From: Magnetospirillum sp. UT-4
GTDB taxonomy: Bacteria; Pseudomonadota; Alphaproteobacteria; Rhodospirillales; Magnetospirillaceae
NCBI RefSeq assembly: GCF_902729435.1
Contig: NZ_CACVCG010000013.1
Span: 1-64,000, forward strand
Direction: 5' to 3'
Length of the DNA: 64,000 nt
Shown here: positions 25,021-33,423 of the stretch, one piece after another
Position numbering within the stretch: the first letter of the stretch is position 1
Layout: the number at the start of each line of letters is the position of its first letter
Notes under the pieces: generated by a model
Database searches by the model: none
Told to the model about the DNA's origin: nothing
The model's input: only the letters and a program-made list of their open reading frames with translations
Translations under genes and position numbers: made by a program

Positions 25021-25780
25021 GGCCGCCGTCGCACGCATGCTGAAACGGCGGGGTGTGCCGCGCGACGGCATCCTGCTGGTGCACAGCGCGTTCCGGGGCA
25101 TGGGGCGCGAGGGCTTCGACCCCGCCGCGGTGGTCGATGTCCTGGCCGAGCACATGACCCCCGGCACCCTGGTCATGCCGACCATGTCCTGGCGCTTCGT
25201 CAAGCCCGCCAACCCGGTCTTCGACGAGCTGGCGACCCCGTCCAACACCGGTGTGCTGACCGAACTGTTCCGCCGCGGACCGGCCACCCACCGCAGCCTG
25301 CACCCGACCCACTCGGTCGCCGCCCGCGGGCCGGCGGCGGCGCGCCTCACCGACGGCCACCATCTGGACGACACCCCCTGCGGACGCAACAGCCCGTTCG
25401 GCCGGCTCGCCGAGGCGGAGTCCTGGGTGCTGATGATGGGGATCAGCATGGATTGCTGCACGCTGCTGCACCATGCCGAGGAGATCACCGCCCCGGACCA
25501 TTACGTGCGCCCCCCGGACCAGACCGAGACCTATCTTTGCCGCGCCCGCGACGGCCGGACGGTCGATGTGCGGCTACGCCGCCACTTGTTTCTGCGCCGC
25601 GACTATTTCCGCATGCAGGACGCGCTGGCGGAACGGGGCGCGCTGTCCGTCGATCTGGTATCTTCCACCGTCTGCCGGCTGTATCGTGCCGCCACGCTGG
25701 TGGCGCTGGCCCGGCAGGCGCTGGAGGCCCGCCCCGACGCCCTGCTGGCGTCGCCCGGCGGACGCTACCGCATGATGTAG
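24998..25780 (+). CDS. AAC(3)-family N-acetyltransferase
   Basis: The 260-residue product matches the antibiotic N-acetyltransferase (AAC(3)) fold: ILLVHSAFRGMGREG, TLVMPTMSWRF, HSVAARGP, and LLHHAEEIT. Homologues inside sugar loci acetylate amino groups of sugar nucleotides or glycans rather than antibiotics, and nothing here implies drug resistance. The apparent start is a TTG at 24998, overlapping the carbamoyltransferase by 23 bases; ATG 25037 would give a 247-residue protein starting at the conserved core. Both are possible. Confidence 0.78.
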   Translation: MSASPSREAAVARMLKRRGVPRDGILLVHSAFRGMGREGFDPAAVVDVLAEHMTPGTLVMPTMSWRFVKPANPVFDELATPSNTGVLTELFRRGPATHRSLHPTHSVAARGPAAARLTDGHHLDDTPCGRNSPFGRLAEAESWVLMMGISMDCCTLLHHAEEITAPDHYVRPPDQTETYLCRARDGRTVDVRLRRHLFLRRDYFRMQDALAERGALSVDLVSSTVCRLYRAATLVALARQALEARPDALLASPGGRYRMM

Positions 25781-25813
25781 GATGTCGACCCCCGAACCGA
25801 TGGCAGGCCCGAT

Positions 25814-26959
25814 ATGAACGCTTCCGACCAAACCATGCCCTGGCTGCGGGCTCTGATGGCCGCCGGCTCGGCCGGGGACCTCAGGGCCTCGCTGTTGGCC
25901 GCCCATCCGGGGCTGTCCTCGGGACACTTGCGCCGCGTGGCGGTGGTCGGCGCGCGCGACGAGGGGCGCGCCTTCGTGAGCCAGTGCCAGCACAAGGGCA
26001 TCGAGGTCGCCGCCTGGTGCGACGACAATCCGGCGCTGCTGGGAACCACCGAGGGAACGGCCACCGTGGTCCCGGTGTCGCGCCTCGACGGCCTGGAACG
26101 ATCCGTCCCCGTCATCGTCGCTTCGCATCGCGGCAGGCCGCTGCGCACCCGTCTCAAGGGCGACGGCTTCGCGCAGGTGGAGCTGCTTTCCCTGCTGCAG
26201 GTGATGGAGCCGGACGTCTTTCAGCCGCACATGTTCTTCGTCGAATGGCTGGAACGCACCGTTGGCGATCGCGACCGCATCGCCCGGCTGGCCGGGCGCC
26301 TGGGCGACGATGCGTCGCGTCGCGCGCTCGACGCCTTCATCGCCTTCCGCCTGACCGTCGATCCCGACCATTTCGTCCCGGTGGTGGACCACGACCTGTA
26401 TTTTCCGCAAGGCCTGTTCACCTTCACCGGGGACGAGGTCTATGTCGATGCCGGCACCTTCGACGGCGATTCCATCCGCATGTTCATCGACCGGGTCGGC
26501 GGCCGGTACCAGCGGGTCATCGGGTTCGAGCCGGACCCGAACACCTTCGCCGCCCTGGCCGCCAATTTCCGCGGCGAGCCGCGGGTGGAGCCGATCAACA
26601 AGGGCCTGTGGTCCGAGACCGGCGTCCTGCGCTTCCGCAACGATGCCAGCCGCGGCTCGATCCTGGACGGCGACGGCGGCACCATCGAGGTGCCGGTGAC
26701 CAGCCTGGACGACGTGCTGGCGGGCGGGCGAGTCACCTACGTCAAGATGAACATCGAGGGGGCCGAGATCGCGGCCCTGAACGGTGCGCGCGAGGCCATC
26801 CGGGCATGGAAGCCGCGACTGGCCATCTCGGTCTATCACCGCCCCTCGGACCTGTGCGACATCTTCGAACTGATCGATGCGATCCGCCCCGACTACCGCT
26901 TCTTCCTGCGCCAGCAGGACGAGGGCGTGATCGAATCCGTCCTGTACGCGCTGCCGTGA
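25814..26959 (+). CDS. FkbM-family methyltransferase with N-terminal Rossmann-like domain
   Basis: The 381-residue protein has two parts. Residues about 35-100 look like a nucleotide-binding domain (RRVAVVGARDEGRAFVSQC, then WCDDNPALLGT). Residues about 190-380 are an FkbM methyltransferase: VYVDAGTFDGDSIRMFI motif I, VIGFEPDPNTFAALAANF, VKMNIEGAEIAALNGA. FkbM enzymes methylate sugar or polyketide hydroxyls with SAM. The N-terminal domain is a known type of extension, but its ligand is unknown. It lies 34 bases after the acetyltransferase in the same transcript. Confidence 0.82.
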   Translation: MNASDQTMPWLRALMAAGSAGDLRASLLAAHPGLSSGHLRRVAVVGARDEGRAFVSQCQHKGIEVAAWCDDNPALLGTTEGTATVVPVSRLDGLERSVPVIVASHRGRPLRTRLKGDGFAQVELLSLLQVMEPDVFQPHMFFVEWLERTVGDRDRIARLAGRLGDDASRRALDAFIAFRLTVDPDHFVPVVDHDLYFPQGLFTFTGDEVYVDAGTFDGDSIRMFIDRVGGRYQRVIGFEPDPNTFAALAANFRGEPRVEPINKGLWSETGVLRFRNDASRGSILDGDGGTIEVPVTSLDDVLAGGRVTYVKMNIEGAEIAALNGAREAIRAWKPRLAISVYHRPSDLCDIFELIDAIRPDYRFFLRQQDEGVIESVLYALP

Positions 26960-26972
26960 GGCGGGCCGTCCG

Positions 26973-28004
26973 ATGACCGACTGGAGCAAGGCGCCCTGGG
27001 TCGATCCCGCGCTGGACTGGACACCGATGCCGGTGCCCGATCTGCCGCCCAGGGTGCTGATCGATTTCGCCACCCGGTGCAACCTGCGCTGCCCCATGTG
27101 CACCGTCTGGGGGTCGGGCGACCAGGAGGCCATCGACGACGTCAAGGGGGTGATGCCTCCGGATGCCGCCGAACGGCTGCTGGACGAGCTTGCCCCGGCG
27201 CGGCCGCTGGTTCAGCCGAACATGTACGGCGAACCGCTGCTCATCCCCGATCTGGCCGGCACCATCCGCGCCATGAAGTGCCGCGGCATGGAAGTCGCCC
27301 TCAACACCAACGGGCTGGCCCTGTCCCAGGCGGTGTCGGACATGCTGGTGGCCGAGGGGGTGGACTCGGTCTCGGTGAGCATCGACGCCGTCACGCCCGG
27401 GACCCTGGCCCTGGTGCGCGGGCTCGACCGGCTGGAAGCCATCGAGGCGGGGGTGTTCCGGTTGCTGGCGGCGCGCGGGCGGGCGCTGACGCCCCGGATC
27501 AGCGTCTCCTTCACCGTGCAGGACACCAATCGCCACGAGGCCGACGCCTTCGTCGAGCGCTGGATTTCCAGGGTCGACTGTGTCCGCGTCGGCCTGTTGT
27601 TCGAGAACGGCACCTTCCCCGAGATGGAGACGCCGGCCGAACGCCGGCCCTGCCCCACGCTGTACAACACATTGCCGGTCTTCAACGACGGCACCGCCAC
27701 CATCTGCTGCCTGGACGGTTTCAAGGTCACCGACGTCGGCAACGTCTTCGAGCAGGGGGCCCAGGCGGTCTGGACCGGCGAGGCCTTCGCCAAGGTGCGC
27801 TATTTCCACGAGACCGGCCAATGGGACAAGGTGCCGTTCTGCACCAACTGCAACGGATGGGCGCAGCTGTCCTTCGAGGAAACCGAAGCCGACGGCATCC
27901 TCGTCCGCCGATCACCCCAGATCGTCTATTACAACCGGGTGGACCGGCTGGAAAACTGGCGCAACAAGCTGCGATCGGCGCACGAAGGAACCAACGCCGA
28001 ATAA
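26973..28004 (+). CDS. radical SAM protein with SPASM-like C-terminal cysteines
   Basis: The 343-residue protein has the radical SAM motif CNLRCPMC (Cys 36, 40, 43) and a cysteine-rich C-terminal region (RPCPTLYN, TICCLDG, FCTNCNGW) that resembles SPASM or twitch auxiliary-cluster domains. The central part (NTNGLALSQAV, VSISIDA-like, FENGTFPEM) matches the standard barrel. Such proteins in glycan loci may modify sugars, for example by dehydration or epimerisation, or act on a peptide. I cannot identify the substrate. It is last in the operon that begins with the GmhA-like gene, 13 bases after the FkbM gene. Confidence 0.8.
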   Translation: MTDWSKAPWVDPALDWTPMPVPDLPPRVLIDFATRCNLRCPMCTVWGSGDQEAIDDVKGVMPPDAAERLLDELAPARPLVQPNMYGEPLLIPDLAGTIRAMKCRGMEVALNTNGLALSQAVSDMLVAEGVDSVSVSIDAVTPGTLALVRGLDRLEAIEAGVFRLLAARGRALTPRISVSFTVQDTNRHEADAFVERWISRVDCVRVGLLFENGTFPEMETPAERRPCPTLYNTLPVFNDGTATICCLDGFKVTDVGNVFEQGAQAVWTGEAFAKVRYFHETGQWDKVPFCTNCNGWAQLSFEETEADGILVRRSPQIVYYNRVDRLENWRNKLRSAHEGTNAE

Positions 28005-28020
28005 GCTTCGGAACGGCCGC

Positions 28021-29637
28021 TCACTCGACCGGCGCACCCTGGCCATGAAACCCGCGATACATCTGCCGCAACAGTCCGCGCAAATCCTTGCCGACCAGCA
28101 TGGCTAGCCCGCGCCCGCCGCGAAACAGGCGCCGCGCATCCTCTATGCCTCGGATTGCCGTCAGATTGCTCCACCACACGCCCGGCGAGCGGTAGTAGTC
28201 GAGATAGGCTTGGCGGTACCAGTGCCGCATCCCGTCGGCACCGAAGTTGGGGTTCACGTAGACGGGATTGTCGAAATCGATGGCGATGAAATCGCTCCAG
28301 CGCACGGTCCTACGGATTCCTCCGCTTTGCTGGCACGCCAGGAAGAAATCGGAACCAGGAAAGGGGACCGGAAGGTAGAACATCGCCGTGTGGGTACGCA
28401 GACTCTTGGCATAGTCTATGGTATTTCGAACCATCTCGGGAGTTTCATTGGGAAGACACAGGATGTAGCTGGTAAGACACCGCATTCGGGCAGACATGGC
28501 CCATTGCACCCCTTGGGTCTGCTGTTCGACGGTACACCCCTTGCGGATCAGGTCCAGGGAGCTCTGGTTGCCGGATTCCAACCCCATCGCCAATTGCCGG
28601 CAGCCCGCCGCATACATGGCATCCAACATCTCGGGGTCGATGCGGTCAGCACGGGTGTTGCAGGTCCATAGCAGGTCCAGCCCGTCCTTTACCATCAACT
28701 CCATGAGCCGCATCACCCATTTCTTGTTAATGGTGAAGGTGGAGTCCTGAAAATAAACCCCACGCGCGCCCTTCTCGTGCTTCAAAATCCGCAATTCCTC
28801 AAGGACGCGCTCGGGACTGTGCATGCGCATCTTTTTCCCGAGGATCGAGCCGGCTTCGCAGTAGGAACATGAATAGGGGCATCCCCGCTGGGTCATGAGC
28901 GGATAATTGGGAAGCCGGATGTATTGGGTGGGGTGGGGTACGTAACGGTCCAGCTTGAGATCGGAGTAGAACCCCGGAGGCAGATCGTCCAGGTTCCGGA
29001 TGAAGGGACGTGGGGGGTTGACCACGATTGCTCCATCAGGCCGCCGCCACACCAGCCCGGCGATGGCGGAAAAATCGCTCAGACCGCCAGCGAGCGCCTC
29101 CAGAAGCATCTCGATGGTGACTTCGGCCTCGTGGCGAATCACGAAATCCGCCGCCGGACACTGGGTCAGGGTGAATTCCGGCAACTGGGACGCATGCACG
29201 TTGCCCAGGATGATGGCCGCCTTCGGCAGGCATCGGCGTACCAGCCGGGCGGTGTCGAACACGTAGTCGGCCGTCGGCGTGAAGGTGGGCAGCCCGACCA
29301 CGTCGAAGCCGCCATCCACCAAGATGTTCCCGATCTGCTCGGGATCGAGGTCGCCGAACTGTGTGTCGAGGAAGGTCACATCGAACCCGCGGTGCTTCAG
29401 CCAGCCATAGACCGAAATGGTCCCCATGGGAGGCAGGAACCCCTGCTCGGTCTTCGCACTGCCCCACACCGCTTCGGCAGGAAAGTAGGGTTCGAGAAGC
29501 AGAATCCGTAGGCTGCGGGCCGCCGCATTGGCCGGGCCGTCAGGCAGACCTCCGTCGCGATCCACGGAATTCTTGGCTGAGCTTGGCCGCAGCAGCGAAA
29601 GATCGATCTCGGAAGACACGTCGATTTCGCCTGTCAC
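28021..29637 (-). CDS. B12-binding-domain radical SAM protein
   Basis: The 538-residue protein combines a cobalamin-binding-like domain (residues about 43-185, with FLPPMGTISVYGWLKHRGFDV and GNVHASQLPEF) with a radical SAM core whose cluster motif is CPYSCSYC (Cys 253, 257, 260). A C-terminal region of about 100 residues has Trp and aromatic-rich segments. Class B cobalamin-dependent radical SAM enzymes often methylate unactivated carbons or rearrange carbon skeletons. The first 40 residues are low-similarity and the GTG start at 29637 is uncertain. The gene is slightly less GC-rich than its neighbours. It lies at the 3' end of the long minus-strand operon, 94 bases after a methyltransferase. 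Confidence 0.82.
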   Translation of the reverse strand: MTGEIDVSSEIDLSLLRPSSAKNSVDRDGGLPDGPANAAARSLRILLLEPYFPAEAVWGSAKTEQGFLPPMGTISVYGWLKHRGFDVTFLDTQFGDLDPEQIGNILVDGGFDVVGLPTFTPTADYVFDTARLVRRCLPKAAIILGNVHASQLPEFTLTQCPAADFVIRHEAEVTIEMLLEALAGGLSDFSAIAGLVWRRPDGAIVVNPPRPFIRNLDDLPPGFYSDLKLDRYVPHPTQYIRLPNYPLMTQRGCPYSCSYCEAGSILGKKMRMHSPERVLEELRILKHEKGARGVYFQDSTFTINKKWVMRLMELMVKDGLDLLWTCNTRADRIDPEMLDAMYAAGCRQLAMGLESGNQSSLDLIRKGCTVEQQTQGVQWAMSARMRCLTSYILCLPNETPEMVRNTIDYAKSLRTHTAMFYLPVPFPGSDFFLACQQSGGIRRTVRWSDFIAIDFDNPVYVNPNFGADGMRHWYRQAYLDYYRSPGVWWSNLTAIRGIEDARRLFRGGRGLAMLVGKDLRGLLRQMYRGFHGQGAPVE

Positions 29638-29731
29638 ACCGTCAGAACAGGCCCTTAGCGGACCAGGAATGGGGGAGCCGGCACCCGAACAGGTTGCCGC
29701 TGCGAATATTTGGGGACGCGTAGCCTCGCGG

Positions 29732-30565
29732 TCAACCGGGTGGGGCCGCGGGTTTCCGCCCGATTACGGTCCAGCTGTAGCCGTGACGATGATAGCAACA
29801 TACGTCATGGAAACCGCGTGCGGCAAGAAGCGCATGAGCTTCCGCATTGGTATAATATTTGGCGTGGCTGGGGTTGAGCTGGTCGTAGACGGTCATCATC
29901 CGCTGCTTGGGGCTCAACTTCAGGAACTGTTCGACGAAGTACCGCCGCAACGGAAGCGGAAGGTACCTGCACAGACCTCCGTACAGGCTCGCGGTGCCGC
30001 TGAGTAGCCAAGCCGAACTGGTGAGGAGCCAGTGGGGCGACCACCTCGCCAGCACCCGCAAGCCGGCGAGCAGCGCCAGGTAAAGCCCATTTCCCTCCTT
30101 GCCGTACAGCCAGACCACCATGCTGCCGCCCGGCCGCAATGCCCGGAAGGCTGTATCGACAATCGGGCCGGGATCGGGGACATGATGAAGGACGCCAATG
30201 GAAAAAATCAAGTCGAAGGCATCGGTCCCGGGCAGTGTGTCACCGCGCCCCTGCAGCGCCGTGACCCGATCCATGCGGTCGGCAAGGTTGCGCCTCAGGG
30301 CGTGAATGCCTTCGGACGGCTCGACCGCGACCACATGCCGCGCCCCGGCATCAAGAAGCATGGCGACGATGCGGCCGGTCCCACTGCCGATGTCGGCAAC
30401 ATCCTTTCCGGCAATGGCATCCACCGGCAGAAGCGGACCGACGATATCGGCCAGCATGTCCGCGGAAACATAATAACCTGTGTTGTCGCCGCCGAAATTG
30501 CGCCATTGCACGCTGAAATCGACGACAGAGTCCCCAGCCCCCGTGATGTGCTCAGTCCCCTTCAC
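29732..30565 (-). CDS. class I SAM-dependent methyltransferase
   Basis: The 277-residue protein has motif I VADIGSGTGRIVAMLLDAGA at about residues 56-75, VAVEPSEG, and FDLIFSIGVLHHVPDP followed by LRPGGSMVVWLYG, a typical UbiE-like arrangement. A hydrophobic stretch around residues 160-185 (YLALLAGLRVL and following) may form an amphipathic membrane-associating helix. The GTG start at 30565 is preceded by GGAG. Substrate unknown; its position in a sugar operon suggests a glycan or a lipid-linked sugar. Confidence 0.8.
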   Translation of the reverse strand: MKGTEHITGAGDSVVDFSVQWRNFGGDNTGYYVSADMLADIVGPLLPVDAIAGKDVADIGSGTGRIVAMLLDAGARHVVAVEPSEGIHALRRNLADRMDRVTALQGRGDTLPGTDAFDLIFSIGVLHHVPDPGPIVDTAFRALRPGGSMVVWLYGKEGNGLYLALLAGLRVLARWSPHWLLTSSAWLLSGTASLYGGLCRYLPLPLRRYFVEQFLKLSPKQRMMTVYDQLNPSHAKYYTNAEAHALLAARGFHDVCCYHRHGYSWTVIGRKPAAPPG

Positions 30566-30587
30566 ATGCCAACTCCGCCGAGGATGC

Positions 30588-31247
30588 CTATTCGATGACC
30601 GTCCAGTCCCAATCGCCGCTATATCCCGCTTCCTCGAAGACCCTGAGCCAGCCGTCGGGGTAGTCGTGGAATTCCGCCGTCAGGACCCAGCTTTCGAACA
30701 CCTCCTTCTGCTCGGGCGTATGGTAGCTGTCCACCACCACAAAGGAGGCGCTGCCCTTGCACACCCGCTCGATCTCGGCCAGGCAGCGGATGGCGCGCGG
30801 CCGCGGGAAGTTGTGGATGGTGTTGAGCGAGAGGACGCAGTCGAAGGAATCGTCCGGGAACGGAAGCCGCTCGGCGGTACCCAGGTGCAGGCGGCCGATG
30901 GTCTCGTCGGGAGCGTGGGTGACGGCATAGAGCGACACGTCGAGGCCGAAGGCCTCGAGCCCGGGACATTCGAGCATCAGGTCCTTGACCAGGAATCCCT
31001 TGCCGCACCCCACATCCAGCACCTTCATGCCAGCCTTCAGGCCGTAATGATCGATGATGTCGCGGGCGACCGGCCGCCAGCGGCCATCGTAGCGATAGCC
31101 GCCATAGCCGTATTCGCGCGGCCCGTCCCAGTACATCTCGCCGTACTGCCTGGCGATGGCGATCACCGCCGGGTCCTTGGCCTCCGCCCGTTTGGCGATG
31201 TTGCGTCTGGGCTTGGGCAGCGATCGCAGCAGATTGACCTGGGCCAT
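30588..31247 (-). CDS. class I SAM-dependent methyltransferase
   Basis: The 219-residue protein carries motif I MKVLDVGCGKGFLVKDL, an acidic strand end (AFGLDVSLYA), FDCVLSLNTIHNFPRPRA and a following VCKGSASFVVVDSYH strand. The N-terminal 55 residues are basic and then aromatic (EMYWDGPREYGYGGYRYDGRW). It overlaps the upstream epimerase stop by 1 base (TGATG), giving tight coupling. It may methylate a sugar produced by the operon's oxidoreductases. No closer assignment is possible. Confidence 0.8.
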   Translation of the reverse strand: MAQVNLLRSLPKPRRNIAKRAEAKDPAVIAIARQYGEMYWDGPREYGYGGYRYDGRWRPVARDIIDHYGLKAGMKVLDVGCGKGFLVKDLMLECPGLEAFGLDVSLYAVTHAPDETIGRLHLGTAERLPFPDDSFDCVLSLNTIHNFPRPRAIRCLAEIERVCKGSASFVVVDSYHTPEQKEVFESWVLTAEFHDYPDGWLRVFEEAGYSGDWDWTVIE

Positions 31248-32128
31248 CAGCCGAACTCCTCCTGCTGCGCCAGCCGCAATCCCTCGGCCAGCGGGGTGTA
31301 GCGGAAGTCGGGAAACGCGGCCAACGTCGCCGCTGGATCGAAGGCGCGGTAGCCGTTGTGCGGCATCGGACCGCGGCGCGGGCTGCCGGACAGCGTCACC
31401 TCCCTGCCGCTGAAGGCGATGACCTGGCGGGCAACCTCGTTGAAACTCGTCACCACGCCGGTTGCCGCGTTCAGCGCGCCGGTCGAGCGATGCGCCAGGA
31501 TGCGCCAGACCAGTTCGGCCACGTCGTCGATGGCGACATGGTCGCGGCGTTCCTCGCCTTCGCCGAACAGGACGATATCCTCGCCCCGGTTGGCCTTGCG
31601 GCGGAAGGAATTGGGCCCGTATCCGTTGTGCGGGTCGCCCGCCCCGTAGATCAGGGTCGGGCGCAAGGTCGCCAGCGGCGCCTTGAGTTCGGCCTGAAAC
31701 ATCAATTCCCGGGCCAGATGCATGGCGCCGTGCAGGCTGGTCGGAGCCGCCACCGCCGATTCGATCATGGGATGGTCGCAATCGCCATAGATGGCGTCCG
31801 AACCGATATTGACGACGTGGGCCGCCTCCACCCGGGACAACGCCGAGATCATCGCCGCCGTCATCACCATGTTGTCGCGCAGCATCGCCGCCGTCTTGAC
31901 CGGCGCCATCGCCGCCGCCGCCACCACCGAATCCCCCGGCCGCAGAAGGATCGCCAAGGCGTCGGCGGCGTCGGCCGCCAGCAGATCGACCTCGCGCCGG
32001 GTCAGGGCGAGCACCGGCACCCCGGCCGCCGCCACCCGCCGGCAGACGGCGCCGCCGACGAAGCCGCCGGCACCGATCACCACGACCCGCAGCGGCGGCA
32101 TGGGCAACGAGGAACCGTGATGAAGCAT
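31247..32128 (-). CDS. NAD-dependent epimerase/dehydratase-family protein
   Basis: The 293-residue SDR-extended protein starts with RVVVIGAGGFVGGAV, and contains the VVAAAAMAPVKT loop in place of the usual HLAA and VVNIGSDAIYGD with the Ser region. The usual Tyr-x-x-x-Lys pair is not evident: the expected position reads HGAMHLARE, so the catalytic Tyr and Lys seem replaced by His and Arg-containing sequence. Loss of YxxxK makes classical oxidoreductase chemistry doubtful. The C-terminal part (LIYGAGDPHNGYGPNSF, DHVAIDDVAELVW) is otherwise normal. Start ATG 32128 has a GGAGGA site. Sits between a dehydrogenase homologue and a methyltransferase. Confidence 0.75.
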   Translation of the reverse strand: MLHHGSSLPMPPLRVVVIGAGGFVGGAVCRRVAAAGVPVLALTRREVDLLAADAADALAILLRPGDSVVAAAAMAPVKTAAMLRDNMVMTAAMISALSRVEAAHVVNIGSDAIYGDCDHPMIESAVAAPTSLHGAMHLARELMFQAELKAPLATLRPTLIYGAGDPHNGYGPNSFRRKANRGEDIVLFGEGEERRDHVAIDDVAELVWRILAHRSTGALNAATGVVTSFNEVARQVIAFSGREVTLSGSPRRGPMPHNGYRAFDPAATLAAFPDFRYTPLAEGLRLAQQEEFG

Positions 32129-32145
32129 GAACGCTGTCCTCCCCC

Positions 32146-33423
32146 TCAGCCGGCGGCGGCGGGCGCCCCCAGGCAGAACCACGACAGGCCGGCCGACCGC
32201 GCGGCCGCGCCGTCCAGCATCCGATAGGGATCGATCACCACCCGGCCCCTCATGACGGCCGCCAGGTCGTCGGCCTTCAGGCCGCGGTAGTCCGGCCACG
32301 GAGTGGCGATCACCACCGCATCCGCTCCGGCCACCGCCTCCATGGCGCTGGCGCAGCCCCGCGCCCACGGCACCACCGAGGCCGGCACCACCGGATCATG
32401 GACGGCGACGTCGTTGCCGGTCAGATGCTCGAGCAGGACCAGAGCCGGCGAGTTCTTGGTGGAATGGGTGTTTTCCTTGTAGGCGAGGCCGAGAACGGCA
32501 ATCCGGGCCTTTGGGTCGCCGTCCAGCACCGCCGCCTTCAGGGTCCGCCACGGCCAGTCCTTGCGCCATTGGCTGTTGTCGAGCCAAGCCTCGACGACGC
32601 CGACATGGGTCCGCCTGTCGCGCGCGATGTCAATCACCGTGCGCAGGTCGCGCTCGAGGTTGCCGCCCGAAATGCCGAGGCCCGGGGCGAGATAGGCGAA
32701 CGGCCCGATGCGCTTGTCGAGCTTCAGGGCCGGGGTGATCTCGGACCAGTCGGCACCGATGGCCTCGGAAAGCTCGGCCAGGGTGTTGGCCACCGACACC
32801 GACGCCACCAGGCAGAAATTGATGCTGATCTTGGCCAGTTCGGCCGATTCGTACCGCATCGGCAGGATCGGGCACGCGAACGCCTCCAGCACCGTCCCAA
32901 GGACCGGCGGCAGGCCCCGCGACGGATCGGCCAGCCCGACGATGAACCGTTCGGGGTGCATGGCGCGCTCGACCGCACGGCCGAAGATCAAGGTTTCCAC
33001 CTGGTAGACCAGGCGGGGGTGGGGGACCGAGGTGAGGGCGCGGGTGAAGCCCGGCGGGACCTGGCACAACACCACCAGCACGGCGTCGGGGCCGAGATGG
33101 GGGGCGACCGCGTCGATCAGGGCGCGGATCGGGGCAAGATCGCTCTTGGCGTCGTCATCGGTGGGCACGTCGGCGGCGATGTAGACCACGTCGCAGGCCT
33201 TGAGATCGCCCGCGTCGGCGGTGAAGCCGAGGCGGTCGGCATTGGCCGCCACCAGGTCGTCCAGGCCCGGCTCGACGATGGGCAGCCGGCCCGCCGCCAA
33301 CCGCGCCACCAGCGCGGCGTCGGGATCAAAGCCCAGCGTCCGGAAACCGCGGGCGGCCGTCGCCGCCGCGGTGTTGATGCCGAGATGGGTCATGCCGGCG
33401 AAGCCGACGACGGGAAGGCTCAT
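32146..33423 (-). CDS. UDP-glucose/GDP-mannose dehydrogenase homologue lacking the catalytic Cys
   Basis: The 425-residue protein has the three-domain layout of nucleotide-sugar dehydrogenases: an N-terminal NAD-binding region (VVGFAGMTHLGINTAAATAA), a central AELAKISINFCLVASVSVANT helix keeping the conserved Lys 198, and a C-terminal domain with AVLGLAYKENTHSTKNSPA. The active-site segment, normally GGxCxxKD, reads SGGNLERD, so Asn 255 replaces the catalytic Cys and Arg replaces the Lys. Known enzymes need that Cys for the second oxidation step. It may stop at an aldehyde, do another reaction, or be catalytically silent. The gene is intact and overlaps the oxidoreductase gene upstream by 4 bases. 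Confidence 0.82.
   Translation of the reverse strand: MSLPVVGFAGMTHLGINTAAATAARGFRTLGFDPDAALVARLAAGRLPIVEPGLDDLVAANADRLGFTADAGDLKACDVVYIAADVPTDDDAKSDLAPIRALIDAVAPHLGPDAVLVVLCQVPPGFTRALTSVPHPRLVYQVETLIFGRAVERAMHPERFIVGLADPSRGLPPVLGTVLEAFACPILPMRYESAELAKISINFCLVASVSVANTLAELSEAIGADWSEITPALKLDKRIGPFAYLAPGLGISGGNLERDLRTVIDIARDRRTHVGVVEAWLDNSQWRKDWPWRTLKAAVLDGDPKARIAVLGLAYKENTHSTKNSPALVLLEHLTGNDVAVHDPVVPASVVPWARGCASAMEAVAGADAVVIATPWPDYRGLKADDLAAVMRGRVVIDPYRMLDGAAARSAGLSWFCLGAPAAAG

Noticed and set aside
24998..25780. Aminoglycoside resistance gene
   Set aside because: The fold matches AAC(3), but the operon context is sugar modification and the family includes many non-resistance sugar N-acetyltransferases.
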